64,000 nucleotides of DNA from Erysipelothrix rhusiopathiae (GTDB taxonomy: Bacteria > Bacillota_I > Bacilli_A > Erysipelotrichales > Erysipelotrichaceae): the NCBI RefSeq assembly GCF_900637845.1, contig NZ_LR134439.1, forward strand, positions 1,426,001 to 1,490,000, read 5' to 3'. Below are positions 25,093 through 34,588 of the stretch, piece by piece. The notes under the pieces were generated by a model. The model had not been told where the DNA came from. It searched no databases and saw only the letters and a list, made by a program, of their open reading frames with translations. Both the position numbers and the translations under genes were made by a program. Numbering within the stretch: position 1 is the stretch's first letter; each line of letters starts with the position of its first letter.

Positions 25093-28000
25093 ATGAGAAA
25101 ACCCGTTATGTTTTTACTCACGCTGCTTCTCACCGTTACGTTGTTCCCAACCCAACAACGTATTGAAGCGTTGGATGTTGGGCAACCCGCTTCAGCAGCT
25201 GAGTATTTCGTCAATTCTGATTTTTCATTGACCGAAAATGTTGTCCCAATGGATGAAAGCAACAAAACAAACAATAAAGATATTGGTTTTTGGTCCAATG
25301 ATCTTAAACCACAAGGATGGATGTTTGAACGTTACAGCAGCTCATCCCTCGATCGTTCTCAATATAAGGCTGATCTAGATCAAGGTGTGATGACCGCTTC
25401 GTCAAACAGTCAATACCAAACACCAATGTCTTTTTTCAAACCTGAGAAGAAAATAAAGGCAAAACCCAATACAACTTATATTGTGAAAGGGTCCTATAAA
25501 ACTGATTTTAAAATCATTGCGAATGGTAAACCTGCAGTCGTTAACTTGAATATTGATCAATATAATCAAAACACATTGATTAAACCATCAATCGAGTTCG
25601 AACTTCCTGCCGCACCTACCTGGACTGATTTTGAACATGAATTTAAAATTGAGTCTGCGACAGACTTCTTACCCGTTTTTAAATTCGCATTTATCAAAGG
25701 ATCTTATTCAATAAAAAATATATCTCTGAAAGAAAAAGAAATCGCATCGGATATTAAACTTACAGATTTGAATGTTGTGCAAGATGAAATGACACTCGCA
25801 CCGCAAGCACAATCTGTGATTAAACCTGTTGTTGAACCGAGTGATTATCCTGTTGATCGTTTGGAATGGTCATCCAGTGATCTTGCAATCGCAACCGTTG
25901 ATGCACAAGGTGTTGTGACTGGAGTTTCTGAAGGACTCAGTGTCATTACGGTTTCAGACTCTAAAAGTGGATTAAGTAAACAAGTTAATGTAAATGTTCG
26001 TGCTCCAAAAGATACGAATCTATTTGCGAAAAATATTTTAGAAAATGGAAGCTTTGAAAAACTCGTCAAAGCACCCAATAAAGGCAATACAAGTGCCGGA
26101 AATTGGCATCAAGATGTTGGTTTTTGGGATCAAGACTTAAAACCTGAATCATGGGTTTTTGAACGCTATAAATCGTCAAATTTAGATGCATCGTACTACA
26201 GTGCTGAGATGGTCAAATCCGACGTCAAAGATGGATCGTATGCTGCGAAAATTAATTTAGCGCGTAATGATCAAAGTGCTTTAAGTTTTTTTAAACCACA
26301 AAAACGTTATGATGTGAAACCCGAGACAACGTATGTGTATGAGGGTTGGTTTAAAACTCAAGATCTTGAAACATTAAATTCAGCACAAGCGCGCATTAAT
26401 TTACAAGTAGATGGCTATGCAGCAAATAAATTTTCTGGCGTAGTTCATGCGGATACCATTAATGCATCCGATCAATGGATTCGTTTTAAAGTTGAATTCA
26501 AGACGGATGATAAAACAACACAAATCTTACCGGTATTCCGTATGCATAATACGAAAGGATCTTATTTCCTGGATGACCTCATGCTTTATGAAAAGCCAAT
26601 CGGGGCAACATCAATTCAATTGGATGACGATGCACTCGATATCGCATTAAATCAAAAAGTATTATTACCTGTTGTTACCGAACCGAATGCAATCAATCAA
26701 AAAACTTTAGAATGGTCATCAAGTGATGAATCGATTGTTCGTGTTGATCAAGGTTCAATCGTAGGTCTTAAAGCGGGAAGCGCAAAAATTCGTGTCAGCT
26801 CTGCATTTGATCCAACCATTTATGATGAAATGACCGTTACGGTGTTAAATACGAATTCTTTACCGATTCAGTCAATCTCAGTAGCATCTAATTCGATTCA
26901 ACTTGATGAAAACCAACTTCAGTATCTTGAATTTGAAATGTCTCCTGTTCATGCAAACTACAAAGACTTGAGTTTTGTTTCTAAAAACAAAAATGTTGTA
27001 GCTGTGACTGAGGAAGGTTTGCTTCTGCCTCAAAAACAAGGTGTAACAGAAGTTCAAATATTATTTGGAAACAACGTTTTAAAAATAATTAACGTTGAAA
27101 TTACACCGTCTCAAAAAAATGCTGATATGCAATCAATGATTCATCAATGGCAAAAACGATATATAGGAGACAGTAGTATTTCAAGTTCTCTTAAAGATTC
27201 GTTTAAAGATAAAGTCATTCGCGAAGGTGAATCACTTTATAGTAGTATGAAAAAAACAAATGATTATAGAGAAGATCTCTGGGATAATACCAGTGCTACA
27301 AAGTCTTCGAATATGACTAAACAATTCCGTAATCTAAAAGCTGTGGTTCTTGCATATCAAATGCCTGAATCCACCTTATACCAACAAAGAGATGTCTATG
27401 AAGAAATTGTTTCAGGAATGGAACATCTTTATAAAGTTTTTAGTTATAACGGAAACCAATCGGTATTTGAAGGAAACTGGTGGGATTATCAAATTGGAAG
27501 TGCGAAAGCAATTACTGATAGTTTAATTCTACTCGCCGATTACATGCCACATCAACGACTTGAATCTTTGGTTAATGTCGTAGAAAGCTATGTACCAAAT
27601 GCTGTTGATCAAATGAGTAAAAAAGGTGATATCGCAACGGGGGCAAACCGAACGGACTTAGCAATGAGTTTACTTGGGACTGCTTTATTAAGTGAAGATG
27701 TTTCTAAATTGGAAAGACTTCAAAACGATTTAGTTCCTTTATTTGAACTGGCAACTTCAGAAGATGGTATTTATGAAGATGGCTCAATGGTTCAACATAA
27801 AACAATTCCTTATACTGGAGGATATGGTTCTGTATATTTAGAAGGTGTTTCAAGTCTTCTTACCTTACTTCAACCAAGCCCATGGAAATTAGATGAATCA
27901 ACATATCAAACATTATTCCCTGTATTAGAGCGTGGATTTATCAGCATGCTTCATGAAGGTCAACTAATGGCAATGGTGCAAGGACGCGGAATGTCTCGTG

Positions 28001-29694
28001 CACCTGAACTGATGAAATCTTCCAGTGCTTATGGTGGTGGGTTCAGTATGCTTGGGAACTTGCTTTTTGTAAGTGAGATTGCTCCGGATTTATTTAGAGA
28101 TAAAGTTGAAAGTGTTACAGCGCTTTGGTATCCAAACATTGAGAAAGCCATCAATCCGCTTGATCATGTTCGGGATATGAAACATGCTGAACAAATTACA
28201 AAAGCTTTAAATACACAAAGTGATCCTGTGGAACTTGAGAAGAAAGTTTCGATTTTCTCTGCAATGGATCGTGTTGCTGTGCATCATGAGCGTTATACTT
28301 TAGGATTGAGTATGTACTCAAATCGTATTGCGAACTTCGAATCATTCAGTGGCGAAAACGGAAAAGGATGGTACACTGGAGACGGTATGTACTACCTCTA
28401 TACCCATGATGATCGTCAATTTGGAGTTAGTTATTGGCCAACGGTTAATCCATATCGTTTACCGGGTGTAACCTTAGATACACGTGAGCTTGCTTTAAGC
28501 AGTGGCGAACGTTTGCTCTCACCACAAAGTTTTGTAGGGGGTGTTGAACAAGGTTCTAATGGTACAGCTGTGATGAACTTAGATAAATCAAACTTTAACC
28601 AACAAGATCTCACTGCACAAAAATCGTATCTCTTTTTAAATGATAAAGTTGTGCTTATGGGAAGTAAGATTCAAGGAAACTCTCCTGAGACAATTGAAAC
28701 GATTTTTGAAAATCGTATTATCGATACACAGATTGGTGATCAATTCTCAATTAATGGGAAACTCATGACGGACACTCAACAAAAAATGACCGTCACACCG
28801 AATATGTGGGCACACTACGAATCAAAACAACATAATGATGCAATTGGTTATGTTTTCTTAGAAGAAGCACCCATTACGTTTGAATATGAAACACGTAAAG
28901 GTACGTATAAATCAATAAACACATTGTTTGGTAATGATAAAGAATATGAAAATGAATTTGTATCAATTCGTCAAAACCATTCATCTAAAGCAGAAAATGA
29001 TTCCTATGCTGTTATGATCTTACCGCAATACAATCAAGCAGAAACAGCGTCATTAAGTCAAGCTAATCCAATTCATATTGTGAGAAATGATGCGTCAATG
29101 CATGCTGTGTATGATGCAGAACAACAAATTATTGCAGTGAACGTCTTTGAAGAAGATCAACTATCCCTTGATTTTGATGGACTTCCAATCAAGGAACTTA
29201 ACCTTAAACCAGGCTCATATGTATTCCATTATGAGAAGGGGATATTAACGGTGAGTGCAAGTGATCCATCACAAGCAGTTGATACAGTAGATGTTGAAAT
29301 TGTATTAAAAGATAAAGACATCATGATGCGTTCAAAATCAGATGTAAAAGTACTGACATTTGATTTAAATCCCAAAAATGGACAAACACGTACTCAAACT
29401 GTAGAACTTGTTAAGGATGATAACAATGGCAACGGCGGTATTACACCTGAAAAACCAGAAGTGAAACCCGAAGAAAAGCCAGGAGAAACACCTAACGAAA
29501 AACCAGAAACCAAACCTGGAGACAATAAACCGGGTACTGGCAATGGCTTACCAAATTCAGAAACGAATGCTTCTAATGATGAAAGTCATTTACCGTCAGC
29601 AGGTCGTGCTCAAGACATGCCAGGATTCGTATTTCTCATGATTGGTATGGGCGTATTAATGATTTTAGAATCTCGTCGAAAACATCAATCTTAA
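25093..29694 (+). CDS. Surface hyaluronate lyase (polysaccharide lyase family 8)
   Basis: The 1533-residue secreted lyase has a signal peptide (MRKPVMFLLTLLLTVTLFPT). Two similar carbohydrate-binding-like modules (about 35-215 and 315-505; both contain IGFW/VGFW, LKP-W-FERY and SFFKP) and three Big_2-like Ig domains (EWSSSD repeats) follow. The PL8 catalytic domain starts near residue 680: aromatic patch NWWDYQIG (W796/W797), N852 in TGANRTDL, H902 and Y911 in VQHKTIPYTGGYG, and GRGMSRAPE. The N-to-H-to-Y spacing (50 and 9) equals that of the pneumococcal enzyme. The C-terminus has a Pro/Glu/Lys wall-spanning stretch and a sortase-like LPSAG, hydrophobic helix and RRK tail. GAGG lies before this ATG; an upstream in-frame ATG lacks a good site. 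Confidence 0.92.
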   Translation: MRKPVMFLLTLLLTVTLFPTQQRIEALDVGQPASAAEYFVNSDFSLTENVVPMDESNKTNNKDIGFWSNDLKPQGWMFERYSSSSLDRSQYKADLDQGVMTASSNSQYQTPMSFFKPEKKIKAKPNTTYIVKGSYKTDFKIIANGKPAVVNLNIDQYNQNTLIKPSIEFELPAAPTWTDFEHEFKIESATDFLPVFKFAFIKGSYSIKNISLKEKEIASDIKLTDLNVVQDEMTLAPQAQSVIKPVVEPSDYPVDRLEWSSSDLAIATVDAQGVVTGVSEGLSVITVSDSKSGLSKQVNVNVRAPKDTNLFAKNILENGSFEKLVKAPNKGNTSAGNWHQDVGFWDQDLKPESWVFERYKSSNLDASYYSAEMVKSDVKDGSYAAKINLARNDQSALSFFKPQKRYDVKPETTYVYEGWFKTQDLETLNSAQARINLQVDGYAANKFSGVVHADTINASDQWIRFKVEFKTDDKTTQILPVFRMHNTKGSYFLDDLMLYEKPIGATSIQLDDDALDIALNQKVLLPVVTEPNAINQKTLEWSSSDESIVRVDQGSIVGLKAGSAKIRVSSAFDPTIYDEMTVTVLNTNSLPIQSISVASNSIQLDENQLQYLEFEMSPVHANYKDLSFVSKNKNVVAVTEEGLLLPQKQGVTEVQILFGNNVLKIINVEITPSQKNADMQSMIHQWQKRYIGDSSISSSLKDSFKDKVIREGESLYSSMKKTNDYREDLWDNTSATKSSNMTKQFRNLKAVVLAYQMPESTLYQQRDVYEEIVSGMEHLYKVFSYNGNQSVFEGNWWDYQIGSAKAITDSLILLADYMPHQRLESLVNVVESYVPNAVDQMSKKGDIATGANRTDLAMSLLGTALLSEDVSKLERLQNDLVPLFELATSEDGIYEDGSMVQHKTIPYTGGYGSVYLEGVSSLLTLLQPSPWKLDESTYQTLFPVLERGFISMLHEGQLMAMVQGRGMSRAPELMKSSSAYGGGFSMLGNLLFVSEIAPDLFRDKVESVTALWYPNIEKAINPLDHVRDMKHAEQITKALNTQSDPVELEKKVSIFSAMDRVAVHHERYTLGLSMYSNRIANFESFSGENGKGWYTGDGMYYLYTHDDRQFGVSYWPTVNPYRLPGVTLDTRELALSSGERLLSPQSFVGGVEQGSNGTAVMNLDKSNFNQQDLTAQKSYLFLNDKVVLMGSKIQGNSPETIETIFENRIIDTQIGDQFSINGKLMTDTQQKMTVTPNMWAHYESKQHNDAIGYVFLEEAPITFEYETRKGTYKSINTLFGNDKEYENEFVSIRQNHSSKAENDSYAVMILPQYNQAETASLSQANPIHIVRNDASMHAVYDAEQQIIAVNVFEEDQLSLDFDGLPIKELNLKPGSYVFHYEKGILTVSASDPSQAVDTVDVEIVLKDKDIMMRSKSDVKVLTFDLNPKNGQTRTQTVELVKDDNNGNGGITPEKPEVKPEEKPGETPNEKPETKPGDNKPGTGNGLPNSETNASNDESHLPSAGRAQDMPGFVFLMIGMGVLMILESRRKHQS

Positions 29695-29712
29695 TTATTA
29701 ATGAGTAATATA

Positions 29713-29741
29713 TTGACAACCACTCGTAGATTGATTATTAT
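29713..29741 (+). promoter_or_regulatory. brnQ promoter
   Basis: TTGACA (29713-29718), a 17-bp spacer and TATTAT (29736-29741) lie directly upstream of the T-box leader. Confidence 0.75.
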
Positions 29742-29747
29742 AGTAAA

Positions 29748-29995
29748 AATAAATCGACGATAGTGAAGGAGTAGGGTACTTCATTGAATGCACAGAGAGT
29801 TGACATGAGCTGAGAGTCAATGATTCAAGAGTATCTGAAAATCATCACTTAGATGTATTACTGAAGTAAGTAAGTAATACCGGTTGTTCACCGTTACCCG
29901 AAACGCGTATAATTATGTACGTTGAGTGCCATACATTGTATGGAATTTGGGTGGTAACGCGATAACCTCGTCCCTTGTGGATGAGGTTTTTTTGT
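29748..29995 (+). ncRNA. T-box leader (isoleucine specifier) of brnQ
   Basis: The Stem I base pairs TACTTCA (29777-29783) with TGAAGTA (29862-29868). AGAGAGT is at 29794-29800. The specifier region CTGAAAATCATCAC contains ATC (29841-29843 or 29844-29846), an isoleucine codon. The conserved T-box GGGTGGTAACGCG lies at about 29949-29962, followed by the terminator AACCTCGTCC/GGATGAGGTT (29964-29989) with a T run. Uncharged tRNA-Ile should allow read-through into brnQ. Confidence 0.9.
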
Positions 29996-30024
29996 CGATT
30001 ATTTATGGAATTAAGGAGAAGCAT

Positions 30025-31317
30025 ATGCAGAAATTGTCTCGTAAGAATACATTATTCGTATCATTAACATTATTTTCACTGTTTTTTGGTGCTGGAAATC
30101 TCATTTTCCCACCCTTTTTAGGTGAATCATCAGGGACACATACTTTAGTGTCGTTAGCAGGTTTTTATATTACAGCAGTTTGTTTTCCCATTTTCGCAGT
30201 CATTGCAATATCTCAAAATCGCGGTTTATATCCGCTTGCTTCAAAGGTTCATCCTAAATTTGCTTTGATTTTCACTTTTTTAATCTATCTTTCAATCGGT
30301 CCACTTTTAGGGATTCCAAGAGCAGGTAGTTTGCCCTTTGAAATGGCTGTTGCTCCTTTTCTCGGTGTTTACGCATCCTATCAACAATTAGGACTTTTTA
30401 TATTTACGGCAATCTTTTTTATCGCTGCTTATTATATTTCAAAAAATCCTACGAAGTTGGTGGATCGTATGGGGAAACTTCTTACGCCACTTTTACTTAT
30501 TTTGATGTTAATTGTATTTGTAGGGAGTTTCATAAAACCATTTAATGGCTTTACATCAGCAAGTGGGAATTATCAAACAACTCCTTTTGTTCAAGGGTTT
30601 CTTGATGGTTATCTAACGATGGATACCATTGCAGCGTTGAATTTTGGACTTGTTATTTCACTAATCATCAAAGATCTTGGAATCACCAATGAAAAAGACG
30701 TCGTAAAAAATACAGTACGTGCGGGAATGTTTGCGGGTATTTTATTAGTTGCTGTTTACGGTGCATTAGCATATCTTGGAGCCTTAAGTGGAACAATTTA
30801 TGGTTTTTCTGAACACGGTGCTCAAACGCTTGCGAATATTATCATTCATATATTTGGACCCGTTGGCATCATTCTCTTAGCAATTATTTTTACTTTAGCT
30901 TGTCTCACAACTTCTGTTGGATTGATTACTTCTTGCAGTCAATATTTCTCATCAAAAACTAAGTATTCGTATAAGTCTTGGGTCGTGGGTATCACAGTAT
31001 GGAGTTTTGTAACGTCAAATCTTGGTTTAAGTAAAATTTTACAGATTTCGGTGCCACTTTTGGAGGCAATTTATCCAATAGCAATGGTTCTTATCGTACT
31101 CAGTTTTCTCGAATTGTTTTGGAATGTAAAACAGTCTGTGTATCAAATTACGATTGGAGTCACGACCTTGATGTCATTATTATCGATTTTTGATACTTAC
31201 TTTTTCACAAGCGTATCGTTACTTAGCCGAATTCCTTTAAATTCCCATGGTTTGGCATGGGTGGTTCCAACTTTAATTTCGCTTGTAGCCATTCAGATTT
31301 ATAATTTATTCGATTAA
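30025..31317 (+). CDS. brnQ: Branched-chain amino acid:cation symporter BrnQ
   Basis: The 430-residue membrane carrier of the LIVCS family has about 12 hydrophobic segments and the N-terminal signature LFFGAGNLIFPPFLGESSG, followed by GIPRAGSLPFEM and LACLTTSVGLITSCSQYF. It imports Ile, Leu and Val by Na+ or H+ symport. AAGGAG 6 nt upstream fixes the ATG at 30025. Open frame further upstream runs through the T-box and is not translated. Control by the Ile-specific T-box supports isoleucine as the key substrate. Confidence 0.93.
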   Translation: MQKLSRKNTLFVSLTLFSLFFGAGNLIFPPFLGESSGTHTLVSLAGFYITAVCFPIFAVIAISQNRGLYPLASKVHPKFALIFTFLIYLSIGPLLGIPRAGSLPFEMAVAPFLGVYASYQQLGLFIFTAIFFIAAYYISKNPTKLVDRMGKLLTPLLLILMLIVFVGSFIKPFNGFTSASGNYQTTPFVQGFLDGYLTMDTIAALNFGLVISLIIKDLGITNEKDVVKNTVRAGMFAGILLVAVYGALAYLGALSGTIYGFSEHGAQTLANIIIHIFGPVGIILLAIIFTLACLTTSVGLITSCSQYFSSKTKYSYKSWVVGITVWSFVTSNLGLSKILQISVPLLEAIYPIAMVLIVLSFLELFWNVKQSVYQITIGVTTLMSLLSIFDTYFFTSVSLLSRIPLNSHGLAWVVPTLISLVAIQIYNLFD

Positions 31318-31318
31318 A

Positions 31319-31347
31319 AAAGAGTGTATCCGGGATACACTCTTAAT
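31319..31347. terminator. Bidirectional terminator between brnQ and the DUF2513-like gene
   Basis: The roughly 10-bp stem AGAGTGTATC/GATACACTCT lies after the brnQ stop. The convergent gene's stop codon is in the right arm. Confidence 0.7.
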
Positions 31348-31699
31348 ATCCATACCGTGTAGATCGATAAGCAAAAAGTCCGTATGCAAATATTTCTACC
31401 GTATAAATTGGATATTTCTGATTAATTTCATTTTTAAATTCATTATATAGGTTTGTATCTTTGACTGCCTCGATGAGGTTTTTCCCGTTTTGTGTTAATT
31501 GAATTGAAGGGTTCTCAGAATCAGTAGAAGATAGTGTAACAATGTTTGCCTGATGCATTTTATGTAAATGGTCCATGCATTCTTTTATATCGTTTGTATT
31601 TTGTAAATCATTGAGGGATAGGTCCTCGAAAGTAATGGTTGGCTCAGTATGTTCGAGATGCAGTAGGATATCTCGTACACAATCAATATTTAGTTTCAT
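31343..31699 (-). CDS. DUF2513-like small protein
   Basis: The 118-residue cytosolic protein starts MKLNIDCVRDILLHLEHTEP, which matches the DUF2513 family opening. A helix-rich winged-helix-like middle (DIKECMDHLHKMHQANIVTL, IQLTQNGKNLIEAVKD) suggests a MarR/YjcQ-like wHTH fold. In other Firmicutes such genes are common in phage and mobile regions, but nothing mobile is seen next to it. AAGGAGGAATAAA precedes the start. The function is unknown. Confidence 0.65.
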   Translation of the reverse strand: MKLNIDCVRDILLHLEHTEPTITFEDLSLNDLQNTNDIKECMDHLHKMHQANIVTLSSTDSENPSIQLTQNGKNLIEAVKDTNLYNEFKNEINQKYPIYTVEIFAYGLFAYRSTRYGY

Positions 31700-31945
31700 T
31701 TTATTCCTCCTTCTTCTAACACTTTAATTATATCAAATCGTGTGCAATGCCTACATTGTTTATCATGCTCTTATGACATTCTGTTGATTTCGGCTTATGT
31801 GACTTATCAGGGCGTCCTATTAAGCTTTATGCATATATTTAAGTTTTCAACATTGTAATTATCTTGCGAATGACCAAATAACACGCACAAATCCAATTGA
31901 TTTTAACCTGTATTAACAACTATCGAGAGTGTTTTATAAATATTC

Positions 31946-31974
31946 TTTACATTGCTTTTGTTATCGATTATCCT
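31946..31974 (+). promoter_or_regulatory. Promoter for GW-repeat surface protein
   Basis: TTTACA (31946-31951), a 17-bp spacer and TATCCT (31969-31974) lie 34 bp before the start codon. The rest of the roughly 300-bp spacer from 31700 shows no gene. Confidence 0.45.
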
Positions 31975-32007
31975 AAGCTCGTTCGACACAATAAGGAGAT
32001 TTTGAAA

Positions 32008-33828
32008 ATGAGAATGTTATCGATGTTACTCGTTTTATCATTCGTATCCGGTTTTTTGTTTTTTTCTCAGCCAATTTTTGCAGAGGGGCGAAAACCGAGA
32101 GAACGTGATTTAGTCGCTTTAAAAGCCTATCTCATTTCATTAGAAGATATGGATGATGAAACTGTTGATTTGGGAGGTCATGCGGAAAAAGTTGAAAAGT
32201 ATATTCAAATTATTGAAAAAACAGCAATCCCGAATCGTCAAGAAAAAATAAATCAGATAAAGAAAATGGTTGAAGACTCAACCAAACGAAAACGAAGATT
32301 ACGTAATCTAGAGCGTTTTGAGAACACTTTAATGCGAAAAGGTATTTTGTCAGATTCTCAGAAAAAATATTTTATTGATCGATCTAAAGAGACTGCGGAT
32401 GATTCCCAACTGGATGAGCTTAAAAAAGAAGTTGAAAATTTAGAACAGCAAATTATGCAGGATAGTCAATACGTCGAACTTTATCTTAAAGCAATTGATT
32501 CGTTTGATAAAATCCGTAAAGATATGAGAAATTATTATGCAGAAGAACTTGCGAACATTTGGTTGAATTCTAAAAATTTTGAAGGACAAGTAGTTCCTTA
32601 TTTTGAGAAAATTGAGGCTGAACATGTTCGTAAGGGTGGGAAAGCATGGAAGCGTCCACAAAATGAGTCTGTAGAGGGTAATGACGATTCAAGTGTTGGT
32701 GAGTCTGAACAACGTGAAGATGAAGCGCAACGAATTCAATTCATTAATAAGCAGAAGGCTTTAAGCAACGATTTGAAAATATCGTTTAAATTTTTAACAA
32801 TTAAAGATATCAATAAGTTTTTAGCTCTCATTAATGCTTCACAAACAACACAAGAACTTGATGCAATACGAGATCAAGCAACTAAGCTAAATCAAGAGAA
32901 TCAGTTGTTCATGAATCACACAGAGCGTTTAAGACAGCAAATTCAAAAAAGTTATAAGATAACTGATAAAGATAAGCAAATCTTAACAAATCAACTGGAT
33001 CATGCAATTGCAAGTCGCAGTATTTTGGAAGCGAATCAGATTACACAGGCATTAAAATCTTTAGAATCAAAATTTATTAAAGTAGAACAAATCCCTCATA
33101 AAGGGAATCTTGTAGTTTCAAAACTGGATCCAAAACCAAACTTAATCGTAAAACATAGCCAAGGATGGCAAGGCGAAAAAGGAAAGTCCACTTATCGTGA
33201 CAAGACTTTAGAACTTGTTAAGGGGCGTTGGGAGACAATCTCGGGTTCACGTTATTATTTCGATAATTTAGGAAAACCTTTGACCGGCCTGATTTCAATC
33301 GTGAATAATAAATTTTATATCGATCATGAAAAAGGTATGGTGACCGGTTGGAGAAAAATATCTGATAAGTGGCACTACTTTACCCTAGAAGGTGCACTCA
33401 AGAATCAGTGGAAATCGATTAAGGGTATTTGGTACTATTTTGACTCAAGTTCAGAAATGGTAACAGGATGGCAAAAAATAGCCAATAAATGGTATTACTT
33501 TGAAAACTCAGGAGCTATGGCAACGGGCTGGAAACAGATTAAACAGAAATGGTACTACTTAGATAAATCGGGATCGATGGCAACATCATGGAAGAGAATT
33601 AAAAATAAGTGGTACTACTTAGAACCTTCTGGTGCAATGGCAACAGGATGGAAAAAACTCAATCATAAGTGGTACTACTTGGATCAAAGTGGTGCAATGG
33701 TTACAGGTTGGAAATACCTCAATCATAAATGGTACTATTTTAAAGACGGTGGCCAGATGATAGTTGGAAAAGCATCCATTCATAACAGAACTTATTATTT
33801 TGATACTCAAGGAGCACTAAAAAAATAG
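32008..33828 (+). CDS. Secreted GW-repeat (choline-binding-type) surface protein
   Basis: The 606-residue protein has a signal peptide (MRMLSMLLVLSFVSGFLFFS, cleaved near FAEG). The helical charged N-terminal region (about 30-370) has predicted coiled coil. The C-terminus is an array of about eight to nine 20-residue repeats (WYYLDKSGSMATSWKRIKNK type). The design is the same as the Erysipelothrix Spa antigens, but the N-terminal part is not one I recognise as SpaA. The repeats probably bind phosphorylcholine-decorated wall polymer; a licD gene is at 35828-36661. AAGGAG fixes the ATG at 32008. No sortase signal is present. Confidence 0.88.
   Translation: MRMLSMLLVLSFVSGFLFFSQPIFAEGRKPRERDLVALKAYLISLEDMDDETVDLGGHAEKVEKYIQIIEKTAIPNRQEKINQIKKMVEDSTKRKRRLRNLERFENTLMRKGILSDSQKKYFIDRSKETADDSQLDELKKEVENLEQQIMQDSQYVELYLKAIDSFDKIRKDMRNYYAEELANIWLNSKNFEGQVVPYFEKIEAEHVRKGGKAWKRPQNESVEGNDDSSVGESEQREDEAQRIQFINKQKALSNDLKISFKFLTIKDINKFLALINASQTTQELDAIRDQATKLNQENQLFMNHTERLRQQIQKSYKITDKDKQILTNQLDHAIASRSILEANQITQALKSLESKFIKVEQIPHKGNLVVSKLDPKPNLIVKHSQGWQGEKGKSTYRDKTLELVKGRWETISGSRYYFDNLGKPLTGLISIVNNKFYIDHEKGMVTGWRKISDKWHYFTLEGALKNQWKSIKGIWYYFDSSSEMVTGWQKIANKWYYFENSGAMATGWKQIKQKWYYLDKSGSMATSWKRIKNKWYYLEPSGAMATGWKKLNHKWYYLDQSGAMVTGWKYLNHKWYYFKDGGQMIVGKASIHNRTYYFDTQGALKK
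33328..33825 (+). repeat. Tandem ~60-bp repeats encoding GW/WYY units
   Basis: Successive units of about 60 bp encode GW-K-I/L-x-x-KWYYL-x-x-SGAMAT. They are related to the repeats at 3-242; for instance AATCATAAGTGGTACTA occurs in both (18-34 and 33661-33677). Confidence 0.8.
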
Positions 33829-33856
33829 AACGACCTAAGAAGTCGTTCTATTTTTC
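33821..33856. terminator. Bidirectional terminator
   Basis: The stem AAATAGAACGAC/GTCGTTCTATTT with a 7-nt loop has A and T runs on its two sides. It is shared by the GW-repeat gene and the convergent NERD gene. Confidence 0.85.
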
Positions 33857-34422
33857 TTTGCAATTCGTTTACGGTAACGCCGATGCTTCCATCTTTTCAA
33901 AATCATGAAGCGTTGACGCCGAAGCAATAAACGATTAATCCTTCGAACTTCAATACGGGATAGTTTGGCACCCTTCGAAAATGAGCGTGCCGAGCTTAGG
34001 GTATACAGATCTCTAATCGGGCGATCAATTTGATTGACCAGTACACAATTTTTGATAAGTGAAGCATCAATCCCTAAGTACGATGCGAGTGCTTCTACGT
34101 GATAACGGTTTTGTATAAATGGATTACGTATTGATTGGTCGGTATCTTTCTTAAACCATAATGCATCATCATAAGAACCGATGAATGGATGCTTTGTGTA
34201 CTTAACTTCAAAGCAAGCGATACCGCTTCGATTTACGACAATCAAATCAATTTCTGTTATTCCGTTATTGCGAACAATAGGAATATAGGTACTATGATAT
34301 ACAAATGTATTTGAGTCTTGAGATAACAGATTGAACGCTTCGAGTTCAAATTGCATACCTCGATCTTTGCCCTTCTTTTTTTTGATTTTATGCTGATAGA
34401 TACGATAACGAATTGGCTTCAT
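33835..34422 (-). CDS. NERD-domain protein (nuclease-related)
   Basis: The 195-residue protein has a NERD domain: GMQFELEAFNLL, a D in ITEIDLIVVNRSG, and FEVKYTKHPFIG. This gives the E-D-ExK arrangement of the PD-(D/E)XK-like fold. A very basic C-terminal tail (KRWKHRRYRKRIAKKNR) could bind nucleic acid. NERD proteins are suspected DNA-processing enzymes, but the role is unproven. Both neighbours are unrelated, and the gene appears monocistronic. Confidence 0.75.
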   Translation of the reverse strand: MKPIRYRIYQHKIKKKKGKDRGMQFELEAFNLLSQDSNTFVYHSTYIPIVRNNGITEIDLIVVNRSGIACFEVKYTKHPFIGSYDDALWFKKDTDQSIRNPFIQNRYHVEALASYLGIDASLIKNCVLVNQIDRPIRDLYTLSSARSFSKGAKLSRIEVRRINRLLLRRQRFMILKRWKHRRYRKRIAKKNRTTS

Positions 34423-34588
34423 GCGATTACCTCTAAAATTGTTTTAGTGATATCATAGCATATACGCATCCTAAAGGGATACTGTTTTATATTTTTTATT
34501 TAAATTTGTTCCGAAATGTGTTAGAATCATTAATGGATTGCCTCTCTACGAGGCTTTCAGTGTTTTATAAAGAAAAAGGATGTTATAT

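Noticed and set aside
29926..30024. N-terminal extension of BrnQ through the T-box
   Set aside because: This stretch is the T-box antiterminator/terminator, and the AAGGAG-preceded ATG at 30025 begins the conserved protein.
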